Of a stretch of DNA of 64,000 nt, positions 1 to 8,646 are shown one piece after another. The notes beneath the pieces were generated by a model. The model saw nothing but the letters and a program-made list of their open reading frames with translations. It did no database searches and was not told the DNA's origin. The stretch covers positions 930,001 to 994,000 of the forward strand of contig NZ_PKOJ01000001.1 of assembly GCF_002860325.1 (NCBI RefSeq), read 5' to 3'. The position numbers were made by a program, and so were the translations under genes. The first letter of the stretch is position 1. Each line of letters begins with the position of its first letter. The DNA is from Neptunicoccus cionae. GTDB taxonomy: Bacteria > Pseudomonadota > Alphaproteobacteria > Rhodobacterales > Rhodobacteraceae.

Positions 1-187
1 AGATGCGGAAATTGCTGCGAAATCAGCAGAGTCCGAAGCTGCGATCAAAGAGATCCGTGACTCCGCGATGAGCGCGATCGAAGAAGTTGCGAATGACACA
101 GCCGAAGCCATCGTTGCCAAGGTTATGCCGGCAGCAGCGGATAAGGCAGCGGTCAAAGCAGCTGTTTCTGCACGGTTGAAAGGGTGA
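1..187 (+). CDS. F0F1 ATP synthase subunit b' (3' end only)
   Basis: This is the C-terminal end of a gene that begins before the window; reading starts at base 2 and ends with TGA at 185-187. The visible 61 residues form an Ala/Glu/Lys-rich helix typical of the peripheral-stalk b subunits, ending in AARLKG-like sequence. It lies directly before a second b-type subunit, the arrangement (b' then b) found in photosynthetic and other alphaproteobacteria. The b' subunit pairs with b to form the stator that holds F1 against rotation. The family call rests on helix character plus position, since the membrane anchor is outside the window. Confidence 0.8.
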   Translation, partial: DAEIAAKSAESEAAIKEIRDSAMSAIEEVANDTAEAIVAKVMPAAADKAAVKAAVSARLKG

Positions 188-192
188 AGACT

Positions 193-753
193 ATGAAAAT
201 TCTCAACACTCTCGCAGCCCTCGCCCTGTCGTCCGCTCCGGCGTTTGCCGCCAGTGGTCCATTCTTCAGCATGGCCAACACCGACTTTGTGGTCACAATC
301 GCATTTGTGATCTTCATTGCGGTTCTGGTTTATCTGAAGGTTCCTGCGAAGGTTGCCGGTCTGCTGGACAAGCGTGCGACTGACATCCAGTCTGAACTGG
401 ACGAAGCCCGTGCCCTGCGTGAAGAAGCCCAGAGCATTCTGGCCACTTACGAGCGCAAGCAAAAGGAAGTGTCCGAACAGGCCGAGCACATCATCGAAAC
501 TGCCAAAGCCGAAGCAAACCGCGCTGCCGAACAGGCGAAAGAAGACATCAAAGTCTCTATCGCACGTCGTCTGCAAGGCGCCGAGGACCAGATCGCATCG
601 GCTCAGGCTGCCGCGATCAAGGACGTGCGGGATCGTGCTATCGCTGTAGCTGTAGCTGCAGCCAGCGACGTGATCGCGAAAGGCATGACTGCTAAAGACG
701 CAGGCGCGCTGATCGACGCTTCCATCAAGGATGTGGGCGAAAAGCTGCACTAA
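193..753 (+). CDS. atpF: F0F1 ATP synthase subunit b
   Basis: A 186-residue protein with a hydrophobic membrane segment at about residues 28-48 (FVVTIAFVIFIAVLVYL), followed by a long charged helix, the standard plan of the F0 b subunit. It forms the peripheral stalk with the b' subunit encoded immediately upstream. The first 20 residues resemble a signal peptide (ALALSSAPAFAAS), a feature often seen in alphaproteobacterial b subunits. I chose ATG at 193 because AAGGG at 180-184 is well spaced; an in-frame GTG at 184 overlaps the upstream stop and is the alternative. A strong terminator follows, so this is the end of the F0 operon. Confidence 0.93.
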   Translation: MKILNTLAALALSSAPAFAASGPFFSMANTDFVVTIAFVIFIAVLVYLKVPAKVAGLLDKRATDIQSELDEARALREEAQSILATYERKQKEVSEQAEHIIETAKAEANRAAEQAKEDIKVSIARRLQGAEDQIASAQAAAIKDVRDRAIAVAVAAASDVIAKGMTAKDAGALIDASIKDVGEKLH

Positions 754-804
754 TCTGACGGCGGGCGGAACGCATTTAGGGTTCTGCCTCTGGCACTAAG
801 ACAC

Positions 805-840
805 GAAAAACCCCGCAGTGAAGGCTGCGGGGTTTTTCTT
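805..840. terminator. Bidirectional Rho-independent terminator
   Basis: Perfect 13-bp arms (aaaaaccccgcag at 806-818, ctgcggggttttt at 825-837) enclose a 6-base loop, with A and T tracts on both sides. It lies between the convergent ends of atpF and the homoserine dehydrogenase gene and can serve both. Confidence 0.92.
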
Positions 841-841
841 T

Positions 842-863
842 GGATATTTCCAGAAAATGGAAG
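842..863 (+). repeat. Dispersed GGATATTT-type motif, copy 1
   Basis: GGATATTT, four bases, then AAAATGGAAG. It resembles 10998-11035 and 27576-27607, which share a CTCCGC, GGGGATATTT and A-rich/GGAG layout. All lie at gene ends or between genes. Confidence 0.4.
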
Positions 864-895
864 CCGGAAGCTCAGGTTCCGGCTGCGCTGTTTTC

Positions 896-2182
896 TTAAA
901 CTTCTACGATCTTGAGCGCGATCGGATCGCTTGTGGCATCGCCAGTGGCCTTTATACCCTCTATGGCGGCTGCCACGTCGGAAGGCTTGCAAGGGTGGGT
1001 GACGATCAGCACAGGCGCACTGTCCCCTTCGTGGTTCTGCTGGCGCAGCCGGTCGATAGAGACATTGGCATCTCCAAGCGCGCGGGCGATGTTGGCGAGC
1101 ACACCTGGCGCATCCCGCAGGCTGGTGCGGATGTAATAGGCCGACGGCGCTTGGGACTGGGCCGAAGGTGTGTCCACCAGTTGTGCCGCAGGAATGCCAA
1201 AGACAGGCAGGGTAAGGCCCCGCGCAATATCCATCACGTCGCCCATCACGGCGCTGGCGGTCGGGCCTTCGCCGGCACCGGCGCCGCGCAGCACGATCTG
1301 GCCGACGCTGTCGCCTTCGATCACGATCATGTTGGTGCCGCCCTCAAGCTGGCCCAGCGGCGAGTTGTAGGGCACAAGACAGGGCTGCATGGTTTGTTCC
1401 AGCCCGTGCTCTGTCATCTGGCTAAGACCCAGCAGTTTGATCCGGTACCCCATGTCGCTGGCGGCGCGGATATCGTCGATGGAAATCTCGCCGATGCCTT
1501 GCAGTTGTGCCGCTTTGAAATCGACCTGTGTGCCATAAGCGATTGAGGAGAGCAGCACGAGTTTATGCGCCGCATCAATCCCGCCTACATCAAGGTTCGG
1601 GTCCGCTTCCAGATAACCGAGTTGGTTGGCCTCTTCGAACACGTCCTCATAGGGCAGGCCGGCATTTTCCATCCGGGTCAGGATGTAATTACAGGTTCCG
1701 TTCATCACACCCATGATGCGGGTGATGTTGTTGCCGGCAAGGCCTTCGGTCAGGGCCTTAATCACCGGAATACCACCGGCAACAGCGGCTTCGAAGCGCA
1801 GGTTCAATCCGTTTTTCTCTGCCGCAGAGGCAAGAGCGTGGCCGTGATGGGCGAGAAGCGCCTTGTTGGCGGTGACGACGTGTTTGCCTGCCGCCAGAGC
1901 AGCTTCTACCGAAGCTTTGGCGGGGCCGTCTTCGCCGCCCATCAGTTCAACGTAGACATCCACATCGTCCCGTTGCGCCAGTTTGGTCGGATCGTCTTCC
2001 CAGGCATAACCGGAGAGATCCACACCACGGTCTTTCCCGCGGGAGCGGGCACTGACCGCTGTCACTTCGATTGTGCAGCCCGAGCGTGCCGTCAGAAGGG
2101 CCGCATTCTGCTGAACAATCTTGATGACGCCGGAACCAACGGTTCCTAGTCCGGCAATGCCGAGACGGAGTGTGGTGGACAT
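896..2182 (-). CDS. hom: Homoserine dehydrogenase
   Basis: A 428-residue NAD(P)-dependent homoserine dehydrogenase, which reduces aspartate semialdehyde to homoserine on the way to threonine and methionine. The N-terminal Rossmann motif GLGTVGSGV lies at residues 11-19. The central catalytic domain contains GGIPVIKAL and the MNGTCNYIL substrate region. A C-terminal ACT domain (SLRDAPGVLANIARAL onward) gives the usual site for threonine feedback. Length matches the bacterial monofunctional family. The start has AAAGG about 9 bases upstream. It is transcribed alone, ending at the terminator shared with atpF. Confidence 0.96.
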   Translation of the reverse strand: MSTTLRLGIAGLGTVGSGVIKIVQQNAALLTARSGCTIEVTAVSARSRGKDRGVDLSGYAWEDDPTKLAQRDDVDVYVELMGGEDGPAKASVEAALAAGKHVVTANKALLAHHGHALASAAEKNGLNLRFEAAVAGGIPVIKALTEGLAGNNITRIMGVMNGTCNYILTRMENAGLPYEDVFEEANQLGYLEADPNLDVGGIDAAHKLVLLSSIAYGTQVDFKAAQLQGIGEISIDDIRAASDMGYRIKLLGLSQMTEHGLEQTMQPCLVPYNSPLGQLEGGTNMIVIEGDSVGQIVLRGAGAGEGPTASAVMGDVMDIARGLTLPVFGIPAAQLVDTPSAQSQAPSAYYIRTSLRDAPGVLANIARALGDANVSIDRLRQQNHEGDSAPVLIVTHPCKPSDVAAAIEGIKATGDATSDPIALKIVEV

Positions 2183-2279
2183 GGGATCTACCTTTGAAAA
2201 ACGGATGAATACTTCGGGTTTCGCCCTCTGTTATCCCAAGGGGGCATAGGGTGCAATCCGATCCGGCCAGTCAGAGGAC

Positions 2280-2546
2280 TCAATTGGCTGCGTCCCGTTT
2301 CAGACGGGCGGCGCGGGCGCGCAGGGCACGGGCGCGGGCTGCAAGTCTTTCGGTCGCGGTCTGATTTTCTTCCGCAGCGGCGCTTACGCCTTCTCCGGCG
2401 GCCGCCAGTTCTGATGTTACAGCCAGTTCCGGCCAGTCAGCGCCAGAGGCATCGGACCCTTCGGGGTACTGGTAATCGGGCCGGTTCGATTTAATTGAAC
2501 AGGCCGCCAGTGCAAGCGCGACGGTCAGGAACAGGATCAGGCGCAT
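2280..2546 (-). CDS. Small predicted lipoprotein
   Basis: An 88-residue protein with a short hydrophobic leader and a lipobox ending in Cys (VALALAAC), so it is probably lipid-anchored in the envelope. The rest is unstructured and then Ala/Arg-rich (repeated RARAL/RAARLK), suggesting a basic helix at the C-terminus. I do not recognise the family. Downstream of hom on the same strand by about 97 bases (upstream in transcription), it may share its transcript. ATG at 2546 was chosen; a TTG one codon earlier is possible. Confidence 0.65.
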   Translation of the reverse strand: MRLILFLTVALALAACSIKSNRPDYQYPEGSDASGADWPELAVTSELAAAGEGVSAAAEENQTATERLAARARALRARAARLKRDAAN

Positions 2547-2700
2547 CAAGGAAGGCTCCGCATTTGTGCTGGCCGGAGTTTATGTAAATCCGGAAGACAG
2601 GGCAATGGTACGCGAACGCTTCCTTTGGGCTTGCAATTAAACAGGCGTTCATTTCTCTTGGGGAAGACAGGTTACTGATAGCAAAGGCAGGGACAGGAAT

Positions 2701-3279
2701 ATGGCGCGGACATCCGGCTCCAGTTCACAGAAAACCGGACCACTGGTACGGGCTGCGGCGTTGCGGCTGTTTGCGCAACACGGGTTTGCAGCCGTTTCCA
2801 TGCGCCAGATTGCAGCCGAAGTAGGTGTGCAGGCGGGTGCGCTCTATCGCTATACGCCGGACAAACAGAGCCTGCTGTTCGAGCTGATGCAGGTGCATAT
2901 GGAAGAGCTTCTGAGCACTTGGGCAGCGGTGGACGCCGGTTCGGAGCCGCTGTCGCGGCTGGACAGTTTTGTGCGGTTTCACATTCTGCACCATCTGGAT
3001 CGCGCCGATGCGGTGTTTATTTCCTATATGGAGCTCCGCAACCTGACGGCGGAGAACTTCGCACAGATCGAAGCGATGCGAGCGGAATACGAGCAGGTCC
3101 TGGAGGATATTCTGGTGGCCTGCGGCGGAGAAGGTCTGGGTGATCCCAAACTGACGACCCTTGCAGTTCTTGCCATGCTGACGGGGGTCAACACATGGTA
3201 TCGCGAAGGCGGGCGACTGGACCGCGAGGCAGTGGTCCAGACTTATGTCGCAATGGTGCGCCGCGTGGTCGGGCTCTAG
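2701..3279 (+). CDS. TetR/AcrR family transcriptional regulator
   Basis: A 192-residue regulator with the TetR N-terminal helix-turn-helix at about residues 13-58 (ALRLFAQHGFAAVSMRQIAAEVGV, then GALYRYTPDKQSLLFEL). The C-terminal half is a variable all-helical ligand-binding domain. It is monocistronic, facing convergently into the M16 gene, and overlaps the end of that gene by four bases. No adjacent effector gene identifies its target. No clear operator palindrome is visible in its upstream region. Confidence 0.9.
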   Translation: MARTSGSSSQKTGPLVRAAALRLFAQHGFAAVSMRQIAAEVGVQAGALYRYTPDKQSLLFELMQVHMEELLSTWAAVDAGSEPLSRLDSFVRFHILHHLDRADAVFISYMELRNLTAENFAQIEAMRAEYEQVLEDILVACGGEGLGDPKLTTLAVLAMLTGVNTWYREGGRLDREAVVQTYVAMVRRVVGL

Positions 3280-4613
3280 TCCTGCAATTTTTCAAGACAG
3301 TAGCGCAGGGGCTCTGACAGGGGGAGTTCGCAATAGCCGTTCTGTTCCTGCATCTCGGTGTACGGTGGCAGGGTGCCGCCGATCAGCAGGACCAGATAAT
3401 CCGAGAAAGGCGGCAGGCTCTCTTTGCCCTTTGCGGCGATGGTTTCCAATTTTGCCTGCACAAGGGCACTAAACAGGGGTATTTTGACTTCACCGGTGGT
3501 GCCATCGGGATATTCGAACAAAAACTGCATGGCGGACCATGAAGGATTGGTGGCAAACCTGTATTCGAAACCGCTCCGCAAACGTCGCTGGTTGTTGGCC
3601 AGCCCCTGCGCCCCGACGTCGCCGGCGCGGGTGGTTTCATAGATTGTGCGGATGGTTTCCAGAACCGCGGGCCAATCCGGCGTGGAGACCGTCGCACTCA
3701 GCGCCAGCAGCGCCTGATTACGGGCGATCTGGTGGAAATCCGACGCCGGATCATAGGCGGCCCGCATTTCCTGCCGGATGATACGGAACATTTCCGAACC
3801 CTGATAGGCCCCCATGTAATCCAGTAGCAGGTTGGCGTTGATCTGCTGCTCTGCATTTTCGAAAATGCTGTGGTGAACGGCGAGGATCAGGGTTTCCTCT
3901 CCGTCTGGATCAGGCGCGAAAATGATGCCTTTGGGCAGGTCCACGGGCCGGTCCGGTTTGTTTGTCGGTTCAACGTCAGCATTGCGCAGGGGCAAACCGT
4001 TAATGGCGCTCTGGATCAACGGGGAGGGGTCCCGTTCCGTGGTGCGGATAATGATCTGGCGGGGCATGCCGAAGGCAAATTCCGTGTCTGTCGTGTCAAC
4101 CCCGTCTGATTCAACAGGGAAACGCACATAATCGGAAATAACATTGATCACATGGTCGGGTCGCCGGTTTTTGGTGGCTTTGACAGGAGTCAGCAACAGT
4201 GACTGGCGTTTATACCATTCCTTGGAAAAGGCGGGATTGGCCAGAAGCGCGTTCAGATGGATCAGCGCGTCCGCAAAGACTGCATGTGGGGCGGTCATTG
4301 TGAGAAGGATGTCAGAATCTTGTGTGGAAATACCCAGCGAAATGCCGTTCACCTCGCGGTAGGTTTCTGCCTCGAAAGGGGAGAGGTCCGTGGTTCCCGC
4401 GCTGATCGCTGTAGATAACCCGGCATTGAGCGCGAGCACGCGGTTCATTGCGAAATCGGGAATGGCCCAGACAAATGTGACGGCTGACAGGCCGTTACGC
4501 ATCGGGGTCAGTTGCGCGATCTTCGGGTCAGAGGATGCTGCGACCAGCTCGGCTCTGGCCATAAGCGGCAACAACAGGGTCACAATGCACAAGGTCAGGA
4601 AGCGTAACATCAT
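3276..4613 (-). CDS. M16-family peptidase-like protein, lacking the zinc motif
   Basis: A 445-residue protein with an N-terminal signal peptide (LCIVTLLLPLMARA) and the overall fold of pitrilysin/insulinase (M16) proteins. The HxxEH zinc motif of active M16 enzymes is absent; the equivalent N-terminal part reads LSTAISAGTTDLSPF and carries no such His pair. It begins one base after the stop of the upstream M16 gene, so the two are co-translated. In M16 families, a catalytic and a non-catalytic member often form a heterodimer, which fits this pair. Likely periplasmic. ATG at 4613 or 4610 are both possible starts; longer versions run into the upstream gene. Confidence 0.85.
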   Translation of the reverse strand: MMLRFLTLCIVTLLLPLMARAELVAASSDPKIAQLTPMRNGLSAVTFVWAIPDFAMNRVLALNAGLSTAISAGTTDLSPFEAETYREVNGISLGISTQDSDILLTMTAPHAVFADALIHLNALLANPAFSKEWYKRQSLLLTPVKATKNRRPDHVINVISDYVRFPVESDGVDTTDTEFAFGMPRQIIIRTTERDPSPLIQSAINGLPLRNADVEPTNKPDRPVDLPKGIIFAPDPDGEETLILAVHHSIFENAEQQINANLLLDYMGAYQGSEMFRIIRQEMRAAYDPASDFHQIARNQALLALSATVSTPDWPAVLETIRTIYETTRAGDVGAQGLANNQRRLRSGFEYRFATNPSWSAMQFLFEYPDGTTGEVKIPLFSALVQAKLETIAAKGKESLPPFSDYLVLLIGGTLPPYTEMQEQNGYCELPLSEPLRYCLEKLQD

Positions 4614-4614
4614 C

Positions 4615-5898
4615 TCAATCTTCCTTTTGCGCGAATACAGCGGACATCGGAGCGGGAGCAATCAGGTTCTCAAGAAACTCCAGAACCTCTGCATCGGTGG
4701 TTTCTTCGATCAGGCTGGCATAGGTGCCGGGGGAAATCGGGGGCAACCCGTCGGAGCCGACATTCTCCAAAAATGCCAAAAAATCATCGGGCCGACGGGC
4801 AGCAGAACTGGCATGGGCAGCGTTGCGCTTGCGTGCGGTTTCGATTTCCTGCGCGCTTGGCGGGGTGTCCAGCAATCCGGCGATTGTGGTTTCAAACGTC
4901 TCCAGCGCATCTTCAAAAGACACGCCGGGCATGGGCACCAGAAAGGAAACCATTTCCATATCGCCGTTCTTGGCCAGAAAGAAGCTGGTGTTGACCGATT
5001 GATAATCGAAACTGTCGAAAATCAGCGCCTTGCGGATGCGGCTTTCAAAGATGGACACGCCGATGAAGAACTCCCCTTGCAGGTCGATGCTGGTGTCTTC
5101 GACCGGATATTCGACGAATTTGGCGTAGACCAGCGTGTCATCGTACAGCCGGTTGGACGTCAGCCGTTCGATTTTGCGCAGACCGGGTTGCGGTTTTTCG
5201 TCCAGCCACCATTTTTCCGGCGGGGTCGAGGCTTCGGTATCACCGAAGTACTCCGCCACCTTCTTTTCCGCCAGTTCAGGCGGAATGTTCCCCGAAATGA
5301 TCAGCATAATATTGGAGGGCACATAGTGTTTCGCGTGAAAGTCCAGCGCCGCTTCAAGGCTCAGTTTGGGGACATCCGCGATGATGTCATTTGCCCGCCC
5401 GCGGGTGGAGCCGTAAAGGTTCTGCAAGGCCTTGCGCCGCAGCCAGCGGGTCGGGTACTGGCGCTCCCGCAGGTAGGTTTCCCGCTCGACAATCTGCTTT
5501 TCGCTTTGCAGGAAGTCTTCGGGCAGCTTTGGCGTGTCAAGTAAGGCGCGGGACAGTTTCATCAGCCGGTCGATTTCTGCCGGGTGCCCCGAGTTGGTGT
5601 AGATCGTCGCCACAGCGGATGTTTTTGCAAAGAGATCCCGTTCGCGCGGCTGGCGCAGCACATAAGTATCGGCAGAAAACGCTGCGAGATGTTCCAGAAA
5701 ATGCGCGGTGCCGGCGACTTCATCGTCGTCATAACTGCCCGAGAGCACCAGAACCTGCACATCCACACGGTTAAAATCATTGCGTGGCACCACATAGGCA
5801 GAATGCAAGCCGCCGATGTTCTTGAGGGGAATAACCTCTTGGGCGGTGGCGGAAACGGGCAGAAGAAACAGGAAGACGGTGACGATAAAGCGAAGCAA
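4615..5898 (-). CDS. M16-family zinc metallopeptidase, periplasmic
   Basis: A 427-residue protein with a signal peptide (residues 1-19, ending ATAQ) and the M16 zinc motif HFLEH at residues 66-70, inside GTAHFLEHLAAF. A downstream acidic stretch (QIVERETYLRERQ) supplies the third zinc ligand candidate. These features predict a secreted pitrilysin/insulinase-type peptidase. It is the first gene of a two-gene operon with an inactive-looking paralogue. Substrate is not predictable. Confidence 0.9.
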   Translation of the reverse strand: MLRFIVTVFLFLLPVSATAQEVIPLKNIGGLHSAYVVPRNDFNRVDVQVLVLSGSYDDDEVAGTAHFLEHLAAFSADTYVLRQPRERDLFAKTSAVATIYTNSGHPAEIDRLMKLSRALLDTPKLPEDFLQSEKQIVERETYLRERQYPTRWLRRKALQNLYGSTRGRANDIIADVPKLSLEAALDFHAKHYVPSNIMLIISGNIPPELAEKKVAEYFGDTEASTPPEKWWLDEKPQPGLRKIERLTSNRLYDDTLVYAKFVEYPVEDTSIDLQGEFFIGVSIFESRIRKALIFDSFDYQSVNTSFFLAKNGDMEMVSFLVPMPGVSFEDALETFETTIAGLLDTPPSAQEIETARKRNAAHASSAARRPDDFLAFLENVGSDGLPPISPGTYASLIEETTDAEVLEFLENLIAPAPMSAVFAQKED

Positions 5899-5935
5899 TG
5901 AAACGTCCTTTGTTGGGTGACGGGGCGGGAGGTGC

Positions 5936-6862
5936 CTATGCCGGTTTAAGCTGGGCCATATGGTGCAATTGGCAAGTCACAGAAAGGGCATCCTCGGCCT
6001 CGGGGTGTTTGGTTGGCGACAACGTGCATTTACCCGGGAGCGCCATGGTTTCACGGCGCAAAAGGATCGGGTCCTGTCCGGGCAGGCAGACATAGGTGCC
6101 GTTCGAGCTGACATCCCGTAAGTAGGCATGATCCTTGCGCATTTCAATGATGATATGGCGACGTGACACCCACTGGCGCGGCAGGATAAGATCGCAGGTG
6201 TCGGCCCGTCCGACCGTGACCTCGCGGTCCTGCGTACATTCCGCGACCTTGCCGTCAAAGGCGATCAGAGCTGAAAGTTCCTTGGTGCCGTCACTTCTGG
6301 CACGGGGCAGGTCCGTATTCGGAGCAGACCCGAAAGACACCTGTGTGTTGCTGTCTACAGTTACATCAGCATAGCGGTAGATGTTTTCAGCACGGGCCTT
6401 GCCCCGCAACTTGCGGCTGTCAAAATAATGCAGTTCGTCGCGCCCACCTTGTTTGATCGCTTTGAAAAAGGCGCGGCTGCACAGGGATTCATTCGGGTTG
6501 GCAAGCCCGGTCAGACGAGCAGCAACATTCACGCAATCGCCGAAAATATCGTCCCGCGTGCGGATGGCTGGGCCAAAATCCAGCCCGATATGTACCGAGA
6601 GCGCACCGTCCCGCGTGCGCGCCAACATGTCCTGCATGGTCTGGAGCGCGTTGTTCGGGTCTTCGAAAATGCACAGCACATCGTCCCCGCGGGAATGGAT
6701 GAACTCGCCCCCGTGTTCGCTGATCACATCTCTGAGAATACGCAGGCAATCATCGATCTGGGCGCGGGCCTCCAGATTGCCCACCTGATCGTACAAAGCT
6801 GTGCTGCCGGAAATATCCGCACAGACAACGGCAACAATTACTTCGAACTGGGCGTCAGACAT
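5936..6862 (-). CDS. Class III nucleotide cyclase domain fused to FHA domain
   Basis: A 308-residue protein. Residues about 8-140 form a class III adenylate/guanylate cyclase domain: metal-binding Asp16 (CADISGST) and Asp60 (RGDD), Asp105 in DDIFG, and transition-state Asn112/Arg116 in VNVAAR. Residues about 205-285 are an FHA phosphothreonine-binding domain with GRADTCDLIL, SRRHIII and SSNGTYV. The position that usually holds a purine-selecting Lys is His56, so the product cannot be assumed. No membrane segment is present. I chose ATG at 6862, where the cyclase domain starts; an in-frame upstream extension has no family character. Confidence 0.85.
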   Translation of the reverse strand: MSDAQFEVIVAVVCADISGSTALYDQVGNLEARAQIDDCLRILRDVISEHGGEFIHSRGDDVLCIFEDPNNALQTMQDMLARTRDGALSVHIGLDFGPAIRTRDDIFGDCVNVAARLTGLANPNESLCSRAFFKAIKQGGRDELHYFDSRKLRGKARAENIYRYADVTVDSNTQVSFGSAPNTDLPRARSDGTKELSALIAFDGKVAECTQDREVTVGRADTCDLILPRQWVSRRHIIIEMRKDHAYLRDVSSNGTYVCLPGQDPILLRRETMALPGKCTLSPTKHPEAEDALSVTCQLHHMAQLKPA

Positions 6863-7032
6863 AAAAAAAGTCCTTGGATCAATGCGCAACCAGCTGGTGG
6901 CGCCAATCTGAATAGGCAGGACGATAGGGAAATCTGTAGCCGCGTGCAAGGCGCAGGCCAGCAAGAACGGTACTTGTCTGCCTTCAGCTTGGGGGATGGC
7001 GCTGGGAAACGAAACAGTCTGACAGGATTGCC

Positions 7033-7377
7033 TTAATTTGCTCCGTTTTTAACCTTCTCGAGAAACCGGATCACGTTTTCGATCTGGCCTGCCCGTTCCT
7101 TCAGTTCGCTAATCTTGCTTTGAATCACCCGCCGTCCAACTTCTGGATCACAACTGTCTGCGGTGGATTCCATAATCGAACGAAGGTCAGCAATTGACAT
7201 GCCGGCTTCTCTTGCTCCGGCATAGAACTTCAGTATTACAACGCAATCGTCTTTGTATTCGCGGTAATTGTTTGTGGTGCTGTCGCTGACGGACGAAGAA
7301 ATAAGCCCGTTGCGTTCGTAGAACCGGATCGTGTCCCGGCTCACACCGGTTTTTTCAGCAAGTTCGCCTATACGCAT
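7033..7377 (-). CDS. MerR family transcriptional regulator
   Basis: A 114-residue MerR-type regulator. Residues 1-38 are the winged helix (MRIGELAEKTGVSRDTIRFYERNGLI), followed by the linker and a dimerising coiled coil (ISELKERAGQIENVIRFLEKV). A single Cys (SCDPEVG) is present, so a metal or redox sensor is possible but not shown. It is divergent from a flavoprotein oxidoreductase gene 111 bases away, with an inverted repeat between them, which makes that gene the obvious target. Confidence 0.92.
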   Translation of the reverse strand: MRIGELAEKTGVSRDTIRFYERNGLISSSVSDSTTNNYREYKDDCVVILKFYAGAREAGMSIADLRSIMESTADSCDPEVGRRVIQSKISELKERAGQIENVIRFLEKVKNGAN

Positions 7378-7399
7378 CGTTTTTCTCCGTAAACATCAA

Positions 7400-7421
7400 A
7401 CCATGGATCATTGTCCATTGT
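7400..7421. promoter_or_regulatory. Candidate MerR operator
   Basis: Inverted repeat ACCATGGA-6 nt-TCCATTGT, 7 of 8 arm positions matching, between the divergent MerR and flavoprotein genes. MerR regulators bind such dyads within long-spaced promoters. Assignment is by position only. Confidence 0.45.
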
Positions 7422-7488
7422 TTTTCGTTTTCAACTGTGCTCTTAAAGAAGCAAGAGTGCAACAAAAACAAGTATCGGGAATCTCAGA

Positions 7489-8568
7489 ATGTCTCAACGT
7501 ATTGTTATCGTCGGCGGCGGCTATCTCGGCGTGCAACTGGCAAAGGGGCTGGACAGCAAAGCCGAAGTCACATTGATCGAGCCGCGCAGCCATTTTGCCC
7601 ATACACCGGCACTGATCCGTGCCGTAGTTGTTCCAGAGCTTCTGGATCAGGCCCTGATTCCATATGACGGGCTTTTGAAGAACGGTCGTGTGATAAAAGC
7701 ACGGGCGACAAGCATCGACGCAAATGGCGTAACGCTGGAAAACGGGCAAGAGGTACCAGCGGATTATATTGTCGTTGCGACCGGATCTTCCAATGCGGTG
7801 CCCTTCAAGCCGAAATCCGACAGTATCGAAGCCTTTAGGGCGGATAATGCGCGGGGGCACAATATGCTCAAGGCTGCGAAAAGCGTCGCAATAGTGGGGG
7901 CAGGGGCCGTTGGCACCGAATTGGCCGGAGAGATTGCCCATTTTATGCCGGAGAAAGACGTTACACTAGTTTCTGCTGAACCATCGCTCTTCCCGCAAAT
8001 GCCGCAAAAACTCGGGGCCGAGCTTACATCAAAACTGTCAAAAGCGGGTGTGAAAACTGTCTTCGGGGCGCAAGTCAAAAACCTCGAAAGTACAACCGAG
8101 CCTTATTCCGGAACACTTGAGTTGAGCAACGGACAGCGGATCAGTGCAGATTTGATCTTTCCTGTGATCGGGTCGCGGGCCGCAACGGATATACTGGAAA
8201 CACTTCCAGGCGCTTCGAAGGGGAATTCCCGTCGTATTGAAACAGACGCTTGGCTTCGCCCTTCAGAGTTGCCTAATGTGTTTGCCGCCGGTGACGTTGC
8301 CGAAACCGGTGATGCGATGACAGTGGTCGGTGCCAGCAGGCAGGCCCCGTGGCTGGAAAAAACTCTGGTGTCGCTGATGGACGGGAAAGCTGTAGAAGAT
8401 ACGCCCCCTTATAAACCTTGGGATAAAGCACCGTTTCTGGTCCCGCTTGGCCCGCAGAAAGGCAATTCCTATCTGGTTCTCTTTACGGCAGGTAGTTTCC
8501 TGACTCGCGCGTTGAAAGGTAAGGATTTGTTCCTGTCCAAATACAACAAGATGCTGGGGCGCGGTTAA
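7489..8568 (+). CDS. FAD/NAD(P)-dependent oxidoreductase (NDH-2/AIF-like)
   Basis: A 359-residue two-dinucleotide-binding flavoprotein. FAD-binding motif GGGYLG lies at residues 9-14, with a second Rossmann motif VGAGAVGTELAGE at about 130-142 for NAD(P)H. ATGSSNAVPF and FAAGDVAE are the conserved FAD-contact motifs. It resembles NDH-2 and AIF/FSP1-type proteins, which pass electrons from NAD(P)H to quinones or other acceptors. There is no transmembrane segment. The divergent MerR gene may control it. Electron acceptor is unknown. Confidence 0.86.
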   Translation: MSQRIVIVGGGYLGVQLAKGLDSKAEVTLIEPRSHFAHTPALIRAVVVPELLDQALIPYDGLLKNGRVIKARATSIDANGVTLENGQEVPADYIVVATGSSNAVPFKPKSDSIEAFRADNARGHNMLKAAKSVAIVGAGAVGTELAGEIAHFMPEKDVTLVSAEPSLFPQMPQKLGAELTSKLSKAGVKTVFGAQVKNLESTTEPYSGTLELSNGQRISADLIFPVIGSRAATDILETLPGASKGNSRRIETDAWLRPSELPNVFAAGDVAETGDAMTVVGASRQAPWLEKTLVSLMDGKAVEDTPPYKPWDKAPFLVPLGPQKGNSYLVLFTAGSFLTRALKGKDLFLSKYNKMLGRG

Positions 8569-8581
8569 TCCGCCGTCACAC

Positions 8582-8613
8582 AAAAAAGCCGCCCCCGATA
8601 AAGGGGCGGCTTT
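8582..8613. terminator. Bidirectional terminator between flavoprotein and glyA
   Basis: Perfect 11-bp arms (aaagccgcccc, ggggcggcttt) around a 7-base loop, with A/T runs on both sides, placed between convergent gene ends. Confidence 0.9.
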
Positions 8614-8646
8614 GACATGCGGGTATCGCTTGAGGGCGATTGAACC

